From contig NZ_VSKS01000012.1 in NCBI RefSeq assembly GCF_008312835.1, positions 124,001 through 188,000 on the forward strand: a DNA stretch of 64,000 nt. Reading direction: 5' to 3'. The notes beneath the pieces were generated by a model. The model made no database searches. It was not told the DNA's origin and saw nothing but the letters and a program-made list of their open reading frames with translations. Made by a program: the position numbers and the translations under genes. Of the stretch, positions 7,916-16,106 are shown in pieces. This stretch comes from Streptomyces marokkonensis. Its GTDB lineage: Bacteria; Actinomycetota; Actinomycetes; Streptomycetales; Streptomycetaceae. Position 1 is the stretch's first letter; each line of letters opens with the position of its first letter.

Positions 7916-8203
7916 TCAGAGCTTCTGCAGCGGGTCGTGCTCGGCGAGGAGCTTCTCCAGGCGGGCCTGGTCCACCCGGTTCACGATCTGCCCGGCCTCC
8001 TGGCGGTCGCGGATGACCTTGGCCAGGGTGAAGGCGGAGGTGACGAGGTACAGGACCGCGACGGCCAGGAAGGCGCGGACCCAGGCGTCGGTCTCGAGGT
8101 TGAAGATACCGATCGCGGTGGCGCCGAGGGCGACCGCGAAGGAGGCGACGGCCTGCCCGTAGAAGGCGGCCGTACTGTGCTGCTTGACCGGTGTGTCGCT
8201 CAT
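7916..8203 (-). CDS. YiaA/YiaB-family small membrane protein
   Basis: A 95-residue protein with two hydrophobic segments (about residues 10-32 and 40-60: FYGQAVASFAVALGATAIGIF, then AFLAVAVLYLVTSAFTLAKV) joined by a short ETDAW turn, and a charged C-terminal tail. This is the layout of the YiaA/B two-helix inner-membrane domain, which has no assigned biochemical role. I use the ATG at 8203 (MSDTPVKQHST). No clear Shine-Dalgarno is seen. It sits between the acyl-CoA dehydrogenase and TetR genes on the same strand and could be co-transcribed with either. Confidence 0.78.
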   Translation of the reverse strand: MSDTPVKQHSTAAFYGQAVASFAVALGATAIGIFNLETDAWVRAFLAVAVLYLVTSAFTLAKVIRDRQEAGQIVNRVDQARLEKLLAEHDPLQKL

Positions 8204-8263
8204 GGGGACAAGGATCGGCGGATGTGGCCTCGGCCACATCCGCTCACGTACTCAGGCGCGTAC

Positions 8264-9415
8264 TCAGAAGGCGGAGACGCCGGTCAGGGCGCGGCCGATG
8301 ACCAGCTTCTGGATCTGGCTGGTGCCCTCGTAGAGGGTCATCACGCGCGCGTCGCGCAGGAGTTTGCCCACCGGGTACTCGTCGATGTAGCCGTACCCGC
8401 CGAAGACCTGCAGGGCGTTGTTGGCGGCGCGGACGGCCGCCTCCGAGGCGAAGAGCTTCGCCTTGGAGGACTCGACGGCGAACGGCCGGCCCCGGTCGAT
8501 CAGGTCGGCGACCCGCCACGTCAGCAGCCGGGCGGCGTCGACGTCCACGGCGATGTCGCTGATCAGCTCCTGGACGAGCTGGTGCCGGGCGATGGGCTTG
8601 CCGAACTGTTCCCGCTCGCCCGCGTAGCGCACGGCCGCGTCCAGGGCCGCCTGGGCGATGCCGACGCAGCCGGCCGCGACCGACATCCGGCCCTTGGCGA
8701 GGGCGGACATGGCGACGGAGAAGCCCTTGCCCTCCTCACCCAGCATCGCGGAGGCGGGTACGCGCACGCCCTCGAGGACCAGTTCGGCGGTGGCCTGACC
8801 GCGCAGGCCGAGCTTGCCGTGCACGGCGCGGCGGGACAGGCCGGGGGTGTCGGTGGGGACGAGGAAGGCGGAGACGCCCTTGTGGCCGGGGGCGCCGGTG
8901 GAGCGGGCGAAGAGCAGCACGACGTCGGCCCAGGTGCCGTTGGTGATGAACATCTTCGTGCCGTCGAGGACGTAGTCGCCGCCGTCCCGTACCGCGCGCG
9001 TGGTGAGGTTGCCGGCGTCGGAGCCGGTGCCCGGCTCGGTGAGGCCGAAGCAGCCGACGTACTCCCCGGAGGTGAGGCCCGGCAGCCAGGTGCGCCTCTG
9101 CTCCTCGCTGCCCCAGGCGGCGACGGTCTTGGCCACCAGGCCGAGGGAGACGGAGACGATGCCGCGCACGGAGGAGTCGCCGCGGCCCAGTTCCTCGGTG
9201 ACCAGGCAGTACGCCAGGTGGTCGCCGCCGGAGCCGCCGTACTCCTCGTCGATCGTCAGCCCGAGGAAGCCGACCTCGCCGAGCTTCCTCACGATGCCGC
9301 GGTCCACCTCCTCCGCACGGTCCCAGGCGGCGGCGCGGGGCACGACCTCGCGCTCCACGAAGTCCCGGGCGAGCCGGCGGACGGCCTCCTGCTCGTCGCT
9401 CAGCTCCAGATTCAT
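8264..9415 (-). CDS. Acyl-CoA dehydrogenase
   Basis: A 383-residue FAD enzyme catalysing alpha,beta-desaturation of acyl-CoA, passing electrons to ETF. All family signatures are present: CFGLTEPGTGSDAG in the FAD/substrate region, ITNG, REQFGKPI, the FGGYGYI motif and the catalytic base Glu363 in LYEGTSQIQ. The ATG at 9415 has a weak GGGGTG. The upstream region holds a 19-base palindrome (9459-9477) shared with a divergent TetR gene, so this is very likely that regulator's target. Chain length is unknown; short or branched chains are plausible. A related enzyme with the same operator lies at 60753-61943. Confidence 0.92.
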   Translation of the reverse strand: MNLELSDEQEAVRRLARDFVEREVVPRAAAWDRAEEVDRGIVRKLGEVGFLGLTIDEEYGGSGGDHLAYCLVTEELGRGDSSVRGIVSVSLGLVAKTVAAWGSEEQRRTWLPGLTSGEYVGCFGLTEPGTGSDAGNLTTRAVRDGGDYVLDGTKMFITNGTWADVVLLFARSTGAPGHKGVSAFLVPTDTPGLSRRAVHGKLGLRGQATAELVLEGVRVPASAMLGEEGKGFSVAMSALAKGRMSVAAGCVGIAQAALDAAVRYAGEREQFGKPIARHQLVQELISDIAVDVDAARLLTWRVADLIDRGRPFAVESSKAKLFASEAAVRAANNALQVFGGYGYIDEYPVGKLLRDARVMTLYEGTSQIQKLVIGRALTGVSAF

Positions 9416-9458
9416 ACCGAGTCACCCCACGTGAGATCAGCCAGGACCGTGCGACGTT

Positions 9459-9477
9459 AAATTAGCACTGCTAGTTT
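9459..9477. promoter_or_regulatory. Palindromic TetR operator (AACTAGCAnTGCTAGTT type), copy 1
   Basis: AAATTAGCACTGCTAGTTT is a 19-base palindrome around C9468 with one unpaired position. It lies between the divergent acyl-CoA dehydrogenase (44 bases upstream of its start) and TetR gene, and covers the -35 area of the TetR promoter, whose -10 is TACTAT (9491-9496). Close copies occur at 14716-14734 and 61988-62002. Confidence 0.68.
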
Positions 9478-9503
9478 CCAGTCGCAGCCCTACTATGTGC
9501 GCC

Positions 9504-10145
9504 ATGGCCCGACCGCGCAAGCCCTTGCTCAGCACCGCCCGGATCGTCGAGACGGCCCGGGCGCTCGTGGACGCGGAGGGCCTGGCCGCGGTCTCCACGC
9601 GCCGGCTCGCCGCGGAACTGGGGGTCAGCGGCCCCTCGCTCTACAACCACTTCCGCACCAAGGACGAGATCCTCGAGGCGGTGGCCGACTCGGTCAGCGC
9701 ACTGGTCGACCTGTCGATGTTCGAGGACGGCCGGGACTGGCGGACCGCGCTGCACGACTGGGCGGTCTCCTACCGGTCCGCGCTGCGCGACCACCCGAAC
9801 ATCGTCCCGGTCCTGGCCCGTGGTCCGGGCCGCCGCCCCGCGGCGCTGCGGCTGGCCGACGCGGCCTACGGCGCGATGGTCGAGGCGGGCTGGCCGCCCG
9901 CGCAGGCCACCTCCATCGGCGCGCTGATGCGGTACTTCATCATGGGCTCCGCGCTCGGCTCGTTCGCGGGCGGCTTCGTGGACGACGCCAGCGCCTACGA
10001 CCCCGCCGACTACCCGCACCTCGGGCAGGCCCATCTCCTCGCCGAGCAGCAGGAGAAGATCGACGAGCGGGCGTTCGAGACAGGGCTCACCGCCCTGCTC
10101 GACGGGCTGGCGCTCCAGTACGAGCAGGTGCGCGGCGGCGCCTAG
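9504..10145 (+). CDS. TetR-family regulator, probable repressor of acyl/aldehyde oxidation genes
   Basis: A 213-residue TetR protein. Helix-turn-helix at about residues 10-55 (ARIVETARALVDAEGLAAVS, VSGPSLYNHFRTKDEIL) and a helical ligand-binding region. I take the ATG at 9504 (MARPRKPLLS); an ATG at 9495 is also in frame. The -10-like TACTAT ends 7 bases before 9504, so transcription would begin at or next to the start codon: a leaderless message is likely and no Shine-Dalgarno is present. It is divergent from the acyl-CoA dehydrogenase, with one operator between. The same operator lies before the aldehyde dehydrogenase and glutaryl-CoA-type dehydrogenase genes, so it may control all three. 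Confidence 0.88.
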   Translation: MARPRKPLLSTARIVETARALVDAEGLAAVSTRRLAAELGVSGPSLYNHFRTKDEILEAVADSVSALVDLSMFEDGRDWRTALHDWAVSYRSALRDHPNIVPVLARGPGRRPAALRLADAAYGAMVEAGWPPAQATSIGALMRYFIMGSALGSFAGGFVDDASAYDPADYPHLGQAHLLAEQQEKIDERAFETGLTALLDGLALQYEQVRGGA

Positions 10146-10157
10146 ACGGGCCCTCGG

Positions 10158-10185
10158 GGACACTTCGGTGAACGCCGAAGTGTCC
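10158..10185. promoter_or_regulatory. Perfect 11-base inverted repeat before the ArsR-like gene
   Basis: GGACACTTCGG (10158-10168) and CCGAAGTGTCC (10175-10185) are perfect inverted repeats with a 6-base centre, 13 bases after the TetR stop and 19 bases before the ArsR-like ATG. It could be an ArsR-family operator, a terminator for the TetR gene, or both. The location immediately at the ArsR promoter favours an operator. Confidence 0.55.
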
Positions 10186-10203
10186 GTACCGCATGCTGGG
10201 GGC

Positions 10204-10914
10204 ATGAACAGGAAGGATCCCCGGGCGGCCGGGCTGGCCCGGCTCGCCGCGCTGATCGCCGACGAGACCCGGGCCGCGTGCCTGCTCGCCCTGCTGGACG
10301 GGCGGGCGTGGACGGCGGGCGAGCTGGCCCGGCACTGCGGGGTCGCGGCGTCCACGCTGAGCGAGCACCTCGGCAAGCTCGTCGCGGGCGGTCTGCTGGC
10401 CGAGGAACGGCAGGGGCGGCACCGGTACGTACGGCCGGCCGACGCGCGGGTCGCCCAGGTCGTGGAGGACCTGGCCTCGCAGATCGCCCCGGGTGCCGCC
10501 GAACCCCCGCGCACCCTGCGGCAGTCGGGCGCCGGTTCCGCCATGGCCCGCGGGCGCACCTGCTACGACCATCTCGCCGGGCGGCTCGGCATCGCCGTCA
10601 CCGACGCGCTCACCGCTCGGGGGCTGCTGCGCCAGGACACCGGGTTCGCCCTCACCGACGCGGGGCTGCGCTGGTTCGGCACCGCCGGTATCCCCCTCGA
10701 CCGCCGGGGCCGCCGCCCGCTGGCCCGCGCCTGCCTGGACTGGACCGAACGCCGTCCCCACCTCGCCGGAGTGGCGGGCGCGGCCCTGTGCAGTCACGCC
10801 CTGAGGGAGCAGTGGTGCGTACGCATCGGCTCCGAGCGGGCGGTCAAGGTCACGGACGCGGGCGAACGCGCGCTGTCCGCACTCCTGGGCCTCGACGCGG
10901 CGGCGCTGCGCTGA
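10204..10914 (+). CDS. ArsR-type winged-helix regulator
   Basis: A 236-residue regulator. The N-terminal ~95 residues form an ArsR winged helix (LARLAALIADETRAACLLALL, WTAGELARHCGVAASTLSEHLGKL, a GGLLAEERQGRHRYVR wing). The C-terminal half (LARACLDWTERRPHLAG, ALCSHAL) is an extra domain longer than metal-sensing ArsR proteins have. The classical CxCxxC metal site is absent, so the ligand is probably not a metal. The ATG at 10204 is preferred over the GTG at 10168, which lies inside the inverted repeat. It is followed by a DMT-type exporter on the same strand, 67 bases downstream, and probably regulates it. Confidence 0.8.
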   Translation: MNRKDPRAAGLARLAALIADETRAACLLALLDGRAWTAGELARHCGVAASTLSEHLGKLVAGGLLAEERQGRHRYVRPADARVAQVVEDLASQIAPGAAEPPRTLRQSGAGSAMARGRTCYDHLAGRLGIAVTDALTARGLLRQDTGFALTDAGLRWFGTAGIPLDRRGRRPLARACLDWTERRPHLAGVAGAALCSHALREQWCVRIGSERAVKVTDAGERALSALLGLDAAALR

Positions 10915-10981
10915 CCGGCAGGCCCCCGTCCGGAAGCCGCGAGCGTCCCGCCCGCCGGCCCGCCCAGTCCCAGGGAGCATG

Positions 10982-11959
10982 ATGAACGTCCCCTCACGTC
11001 CCACCACCCCTCGCGCGGAGGTGCTCGCGGCCGGTGCGGCCGGTGTCACCGTCGTGCTGTGGGCCTCCGCCTTCGTGTCCATCCGCAGTGCGGGGGCCGC
11101 GTACTCTCCGGGGGCGCTCGCGCTGGGGCGGCTGCTGGCCGGGGCGCTGACGCTGGGGGCGATCTGTCTGCTGCGGCGGGAAGGGCTCCCGCCCCGGTCG
11201 GCGTGGCGGGGGATCCTGATATCGGGGCTGCTGTGGTTCGGGTTCTACATGGTGGCCCTCAACTGGGGCGAGCAGGAGGTCGACGCCGGTACGGCCGCGC
11301 TGGTGGTGAACATCGGGCCGGTCCTCATCGCGCTGCTGGGCGCCCGGCTGCTCGGGGACGCGATGCCGCCCCGGCTGCTGGCGGGGATGGCCGTGTCGTT
11401 CGCGGGCGCGGTGACCGTGGGCCTGTCGATGTCCGGCGGGGGCGGCTCCTCGGTGCTCGGCGTGGTGCTCTGCCTGCTGGCGGCCGTGGCGTACGCGGCG
11501 GGGGTCGTCGCACAGAAGCCGGCGCTGGGCGCGGCGAGTCCGCTGCAGGTGACGGCGTACGGGTGCCTGGTGGGGGCGGTGGCCTGCCTGCCGTTCGCCG
11601 GACACCTGGTGCGGGAGGCCGCCGTGGCACCCCTCACCGCGACGCTCAACATGGTCTACCTGGGTGTCTTCCCGACCGCCCTGGCCTTCACGACCTGGGC
11701 CTACGCCCTGGCCCGGACGACCGCGAGCCGGATGGGTGCGACGACCTACGCGGTTCCGGCCCTGGTCGTACTGATGTCGTGGCTGGCGCTCGGCGAGGTA
11801 CCGGGTCCGCTGACCCTGGTGGGCGGCGCGCTGTGTCTCGCGGGTGTGGCGGTGTCGCGGTCCCGGTCGGGGGCGGGGGCGGCCGCCCGGACGGCGGCAC
11901 CCGCCTCCGGACGGGCGGCCGGAGAGCCGCGGGCCGACCGGACGTCCGGGCCGGCCTGA
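10982..11959 (+). CDS. EamA/DMT-superfamily transporter
   Basis: A 325-residue integral membrane protein with the ten-helix, two-repeat EamA layout: for example TVVLWASAFVSIR, LVVNIGPVLIALLGA in the first half and NMVYLGVFPTALAFTTWAYAL, YAVPALVVLMSWLALGE in the second, each repeat ending in the typical LGE/P motif. The C-terminal ~35 residues are a charged, Ala/Gly-rich tail. Two tandem ATG codons (10979 and 10982) follow GGGAG; the second has better spacing. Such proteins export amino acids or other metabolites, or drugs. It is probably controlled by the upstream ArsR-like protein. A strong hairpin at 12082-12134 lies about 120 bases downstream. Confidence 0.85.
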   Translation: MNVPSRPTTPRAEVLAAGAAGVTVVLWASAFVSIRSAGAAYSPGALALGRLLAGALTLGAICLLRREGLPPRSAWRGILISGLLWFGFYMVALNWGEQEVDAGTAALVVNIGPVLIALLGARLLGDAMPPRLLAGMAVSFAGAVTVGLSMSGGGGSSVLGVVLCLLAAVAYAAGVVAQKPALGAASPLQVTAYGCLVGAVACLPFAGHLVREAAVAPLTATLNMVYLGVFPTALAFTTWAYALARTTASRMGATTYAVPALVVLMSWLALGEVPGPLTLVGGALCLAGVAVSRSRSGAGAAARTAAPASGRAAGEPRADRTSGPA

Positions 11960-12081
11960 GGCGGCCGGCGGACACACCGGCACTGCCGCGGGCCTCTCCC
12001 CGTCCGGCTCCGCGCCAAGGGCTCACGGGCGCCTTGGTGGCGGACGCCGTCCGGGGACGTGGTCCACGGCTCCGCCGTCCA

Positions 12082-12151
12082 CGGCCCACCGGCTTCCCCG
12101 GGTCCCTCGGTGGGCCGGGGAAGCCGGTGGGCCGGGGAAGCCGGTGGGCCG
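12082..12151. terminator. 20-base perfect stem with duplicated 3' arm between convergent genes
   Basis: CGGCCCACCGGCTTCCCCGG (12082-12101) is perfectly complementary to CCGGGGAAGCCGGTGGGCCG, which occurs twice, at 12115-12134 and 12132-12151, overlapping by 3 bases. The 5' arm can pair with either copy. It sits between the DMT exporter and the convergent alcohol dehydrogenase and should act as a bidirectional terminator. The duplicated arm looks like a recent slip duplication. Confidence 0.65.
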
Positions 12152-12169
12152 CGGGCGCGGAGGGGTGCG

Positions 12170-13255
12170 CTAGAAGATCACCAGCGCCCGTCCGCCCTTG
12201 CCCGCCAGCATGGCGTCGAAGGCGGCCGGGATGCCCTCGAGGGCGATGCGTTCGGTGACCAGCGCGCCGAGGTCGAGGCGGCCGGCGCGGATGTGTCCGG
12301 CGAGGACCGGGAGGTCCCGGGCCGGGTCGGAGTTGCCGTAGACGCAGCCGGAGAGGGTCCGGCCCCAGTGGAAGATCTCCAGGGCGTTGAAGGTGACCTG
12401 CTGGTCCTTGCCGCCGATGCCGACGACCGTGGTGCGTCCGCCGCGCCGGGTGGATTCCCAGGCCGTGCGGATCGTGGTCGCGCGGCCGACGCACTCCACC
12501 GCCACGTCCACGCCCTGTTTGCCGGTGAGGCCGCGGATCTGCCGGGCGGTGGTGTCGGAGGCGACGAGGTAGTCGGTGGCCCCGGCGGCCCGGGCGAGCT
12601 CCTCCTTCTCCGGGGAGACGTCGACCGCGACGATCGTCGACGCGCCCGCGATCCGGGCCGACTGGACCGCGGCGAGGCCCACTCCCCCGATGCCGAACAC
12701 CGCGACGGTCTCGCCCTGCCGCACCCCGGCGGAGTGGTGGACGGCGCCGTATCCGGTGAGCACCGCGCAGCCCAGCAGGGCGGCGTCGGTGAGCGGGACG
12801 CCCTCCGGGGCGGGCAGGACACAGGAGGCGGGCACCACCGTCTCCTCGGCGAACGCCGCGACGTTCAGCCCGGGGTACAGGCCGGTGCCGTCGTCGGCGC
12901 GGTGGGCGTGCACCTCGGCGGCGCCGTCCAGGGCGCCCGCGCACAGCCAGACCTCGCCGCGCGCGCAGGCGGGGCAGGTGCCGCAGGACGGGGCCCAGTT
13001 GAGGACCACGCCGTCACCGGGCGAGACATGGGTGACGCCCTCGCCGACGGCGACGACGGTCCCGGCTCCCTCGTGGCCGAGGACGGCCGGGACCGGCAGG
13101 CGCATGGTGCCGTTGGACAGGGACAGGTCGGAGTGGCAGACGCCCGCGGCGGCGAGCCGGACGCGGACCCGTCCGGGGCCCGGCTCGGGCAGGTCGATCC
13201 CGGTGATCTCCAACGGGGCACCGACGGCGGGCAGAACGGCGGCACGTACGGCCAT
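12170..13255 (-). CDS. Zinc-dependent alcohol dehydrogenase (MDR superfamily)
   Basis: A 361-residue class III-like zinc alcohol dehydrogenase. Catalytic-zinc region CHSDLSL and GHEGAG, structural-zinc cysteines in CGTCPACARGEVWLC, and the NAD-binding GIGGVG motif are all present. The enzyme interconverts primary alcohols and aldehydes in the cytosol. The ATG at 13255 follows GGGGAG and starts 16 bases after the aldehyde dehydrogenase stop codon, so the two form one operon oxidising an alcohol through an aldehyde to an acid. The operon carries the AACTAGC-type TetR operator upstream. The substrate is not evident; the factor partner seen in mycothiol-dependent homologues cannot be judged here. 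Confidence 0.9.
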   Translation of the reverse strand: MAVRAAVLPAVGAPLEITGIDLPEPGPGRVRVRLAAAGVCHSDLSLSNGTMRLPVPAVLGHEGAGTVVAVGEGVTHVSPGDGVVLNWAPSCGTCPACARGEVWLCAGALDGAAEVHAHRADDGTGLYPGLNVAAFAEETVVPASCVLPAPEGVPLTDAALLGCAVLTGYGAVHHSAGVRQGETVAVFGIGGVGLAAVQSARIAGASTIVAVDVSPEKEELARAAGATDYLVASDTTARQIRGLTGKQGVDVAVECVGRATTIRTAWESTRRGGRTTVVGIGGKDQQVTFNALEIFHWGRTLSGCVYGNSDPARDLPVLAGHIRAGRLDLGALVTERIALEGIPAAFDAMLAGKGGRALVIF

Positions 13256-13271
13256 GGCGATGACGACTCCC

Positions 13272-14660
13272 CTAGAACTGGAGGGACTTGGTCTGAAGGT
13301 ACTCGGTCAGGCCGTGGGCGCCGAGTTCGCGGCCCACGCCCGACTGCTTGTAGCCGCCGAAGGGCGCGAGCGGATTGAAGCGGCCGCCGTTGATGTCGAC
13401 CTGGCCGGTGTCCATGCGGCGCGCGAAGGCCACCGCCTCCGCCTCGTCACCGGCCCAGACGGCACCGGCGAGGCCGTAGACGGTGCCGTTGGCGAGGCGC
13501 AGGGCGTCCTCCTCGTCGTCGTAGCGCAGGACGGACAGGACGGGACCGAAGATCTCCTCCTGCGCGATGGTCATCTCCGGGGTGACGTCGGCGAAGACGG
13601 TCGGGCTGACCCAGTAGCCCTTCTCCCGCGGGGCCCCGGGGCCGCCCGCGACCAGGCGGGCGCCCTCGGCGACGCCCTTCTCGATGTAGCCGCGCACCCG
13701 GTCCCGCTGCCGGGCGTTGACGACGGGGCCGATGCGGTCGCCGTACTTGGCGGCGGCCGCGGCGGCGAGTTCCACGGCCTCGTCGTACTGCTCGCGGTGG
13801 ACGAGCATGCGGGTCCAGGCGCTGCACGTCTGGCCGGAGTTGGACATCACGTTGGCGACGCCGACGTTGACGGCACGGGCCAGGTCGGCGCTCGGCAGGA
13901 TGACGTTGGCGGACTTGCCGCCGAGTTCGAGGGCGACCTTCTTCACCATGCCCGTGGCGATCGCGCCGATGCGGCGGCCGACGGCGGTGGAGCCGGTGAA
14001 GGAGACGAGGTCGACGTCCGGGTGCTCGGCGAGGGCCTGGCCGGCCACCGGGCCGAGGCCGGTGACGAGGTTGAACACACCGGCCGGGACGCCGGCCTCG
14101 TGCACGGCCTCCGCGAAGAGCCGGGCGACCAGCGGGGTGTCCTCGGCGGGCTTGACGACGAGGGTGCAGCCGGCCGCGAGGGCGGGGGCGGTCTTGGCGA
14201 CGATCTGGTGGAGGGGGTAGTTCCAGGGGGTGATCGCGCCGACCACACCCACCGGTTCGTGGAGGACGGTCGAGTTGCCCACCCGCTCCTCGAAGGCGTA
14301 CGTGGCCGCCAGCTCGGCGTACGAGCCCGCGACCGCGACCGGCATGCCGGCGTGGACGGTCTGCGAGAGCTTCAGGGGCGAGCCGAGTTCGGCGGTGACC
14401 GTCCCGGCGATCTCGTCCTGCCGGGCGGTCAGCACGTCCCGGAGGGCGGCGAGACGCGCGGCGCGCTCGGCGGGCGGGGTGGCCGCCCAGGCCGGGAGGG
14501 CGGCGCGCGCGGCGCGCACCGCGGCGTCGACGTCCTCCACGGTGCCCGCGGGGACGGTGGCGATCACCTGCTCGTCGGCCGGGTTCACCACCTCGATCAC
14601 GTCCCGTCCGGCGGCGGGGCGCCAGGCGCCGTCGATGTACATGCCGTCGTATGCCTTCAT
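13272..14660 (-). CDS. NAD(P)-dependent aldehyde dehydrogenase
   Basis: A 462-residue ALDH oxidising an aldehyde to the carboxylic acid. The catalytic Cys is in NSGQTCSA, the general-base Glu in LELGGKSA, and the Rossmann motif FTGSTAVGR plus TPWNYPL are intact. The ATG at 14660 has GGAGGAAG at ideal spacing. It is the first gene of the operon with the zinc alcohol dehydrogenase. The 19-base palindrome at 14716-14734, 56 bases upstream, matches the operators at 9459 and 61988, so the regulator at 9504-10145 is the prime candidate. The length is normal for the family. Confidence 0.92.
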   Translation of the reverse strand: MKAYDGMYIDGAWRPAAGRDVIEVVNPADEQVIATVPAGTVEDVDAAVRAARAALPAWAATPPAERAARLAALRDVLTARQDEIAGTVTAELGSPLKLSQTVHAGMPVAVAGSYAELAATYAFEERVGNSTVLHEPVGVVGAITPWNYPLHQIVAKTAPALAAGCTLVVKPAEDTPLVARLFAEAVHEAGVPAGVFNLVTGLGPVAGQALAEHPDVDLVSFTGSTAVGRRIGAIATGMVKKVALELGGKSANVILPSADLARAVNVGVANVMSNSGQTCSAWTRMLVHREQYDEAVELAAAAAAKYGDRIGPVVNARQRDRVRGYIEKGVAEGARLVAGGPGAPREKGYWVSPTVFADVTPEMTIAQEEIFGPVLSVLRYDDEEDALRLANGTVYGLAGAVWAGDEAEAVAFARRMDTGQVDINGGRFNPLAPFGGYKQSGVGRELGAHGLTEYLQTKSLQF

Positions 14661-14715
14661 CGCGCTTCCTCCGGGGCGGGCGTCGGGGTACGACTGCTCA
14701 CGTCGTCCGGCCCCT

Positions 14716-14734
14716 AAACTAGCGATGATAGTTT
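14716..14734. promoter_or_regulatory. Palindromic TetR operator, copy 2
   Basis: AAACTAGCGATGATAGTTT is a 19-base palindrome with two unpaired position pairs. The outer AAACTA/TAGTTT arms are perfect. It matches the copies at 9459-9477 and 61988-62002 and lies 56 bases upstream of the aldehyde dehydrogenase start. Confidence 0.6.
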
Positions 14735-14765
14735 TCCGGCGCCAGGGGGTGCACGCGCGCCGGTG

Positions 14766-16106
14766 TCACTCCTCCAGGCCGGGCAGCCGTTCCGGGTTCG
14801 GGCAGATCCGCTCGCCGTGCTGGTCGAAGACGAACAGGTGGGCGAGATCGACCAGGAGCGGTACCTGCATGCCGTGCCGCAGCCGGATGTCCGGTGTGGT
14901 GCGCACGATGAGGTCACCGGCGACACGCGGTTCGGCCGGGGCGGGTGCCGGGTCCGGCCGGCCGGGCCCGGCCGGCGTCACCACGGGCCCGGCGCGCAGC
15001 GCGCCCGCCCGTTCCCGCAGGCGCTCAAGGACCGTGCCCTCGCGCCGACGGCGCCGGGCCGGGCGGTCGGGTCCCGGCCGGGGAGCCTCCAGCTCGGGCA
15101 CGACGGCGGGACGGGAGCCGGTGTTGAAGTGGACCAGCACCTCGTGGCCCTGGAACTCCAGATGCTCCACCAGGCCGGTGAGGGCCACCTCACCGGGCCG
15201 GGCGGCGGACGGCTTGGCGATCCGTACGGCCTCCGAGCGCAGACCCACGATGACCTCGCGGCCCTGCTGCACCCGCAGCAACTGGTGGTCCAGGGACAGC
15301 GGTTCGGGCAGCCGCAGGAACTGCTTGCCCAGGCTGATGGTCATGGCCCCGTCCAGCGGGGCGCGCACCAGACCGCGCAGCAGGTTGATGCGCGGGGTGC
15401 CGATGAACGCGGCGACGAAGACGTTGTTCGGCAGCGAGTACACCGTGCGCGGGGTCCCGACCTGCTGCAGGACACCCCCGCGCAGGACGGCCACCCGGTC
15501 CCCGAGCGACATCGCCTCGGACTGGTCGTGCGTGACGTAGACGGTGGTGACGCCCAGTTCGCGGGTGAGCTGGGAGATCTCGGCGCGCAGATGGTTGCGG
15601 AGTTTGGCGTCGAGGTTGGACAGCGGCTCGTCCATCAGGAAGGCGGAGGGGTGGCGGGCGATGGCCCGGCCCATGGCGACCCGCTGGCGTTCACCGCCGG
15701 AGAGCTGGGCGGGGAAGCGGTCGAGGAGGTCCTCGATGCCGAGCATGCGGGCGGTGGCGGCCACCCGGGGGGCGGGGTCGGTGCCGGGAGACTCGATGCG
15801 CAGCGGGAAACCGATGTTGTCGCGGCTGGTCATGCTCGGGTACAGGGCGAAGTTCTGGAACACCATCGCCATGTCCCGGTCGGACGGCGGCAGGTCGTTG
15901 CCGTACTCGCCGTCGAGGAACAGCAGGCCCTCGTCGATGTCCTCCAGTCCGGCGATCATCCTGAGCACGGTGGACTTGCCGCAGCCCGAGGGGCCGAGCA
16001 GGACGAGGAATTCCCCCGGCGCGATGTCCAGCGACAGCCGGTCCACCACGCGGGCGCCTCGGGTGTATGCCTTGCTCACGTCGTGCAGGGTGATGGCGCG
16101 TGTCAT
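14766..16106 (-). CDS. Sugar-type ABC transporter ATP-binding protein (MalK/UgpC-like, orphan)
   Basis: A 446-residue ATPase. It has Walker A GPSGCGKST near residue 40, Q-loop FQNFALYPSM, signature LSGGERQRV, Walker B FLMDEP and the switch His in VYVTHDQSEA. The C-terminal TOBE-like regulatory domain follows (IVGLRSEAVRI), but is split by a basic, Pro/Arg-rich insertion at about residues 340-400. MalK-type ATPases energise binding-protein-dependent sugar importers, and in Streptomyces one ATPase (MsiK) can serve several. No permease or binding protein is nearby, so this may serve unlinked transporters. No clear Shine-Dalgarno precedes the ATG. Tandem palindromes lie upstream (16263-16298). 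Confidence 0.85.
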   Translation of the reverse strand: MTRAITLHDVSKAYTRGARVVDRLSLDIAPGEFLVLLGPSGCGKSTVLRMIAGLEDIDEGLLFLDGEYGNDLPPSDRDMAMVFQNFALYPSMTSRDNIGFPLRIESPGTDPAPRVAATARMLGIEDLLDRFPAQLSGGERQRVAMGRAIARHPSAFLMDEPLSNLDAKLRNHLRAEISQLTRELGVTTVYVTHDQSEAMSLGDRVAVLRGGVLQQVGTPRTVYSLPNNVFVAAFIGTPRINLLRGLVRAPLDGAMTISLGKQFLRLPEPLSLDHQLLRVQQGREVIVGLRSEAVRIAKPSAARPGEVALTGLVEHLEFQGHEVLVHFNTGSRPAVVPELEAPRPGPDRPARRRRREGTVLERLRERAGALRAGPVVTPAGPGRPDPAPAPAEPRVAGDLIVRTTPDIRLRHGMQVPLLVDLAHLFVFDQHGERICPNPERLPGLEE

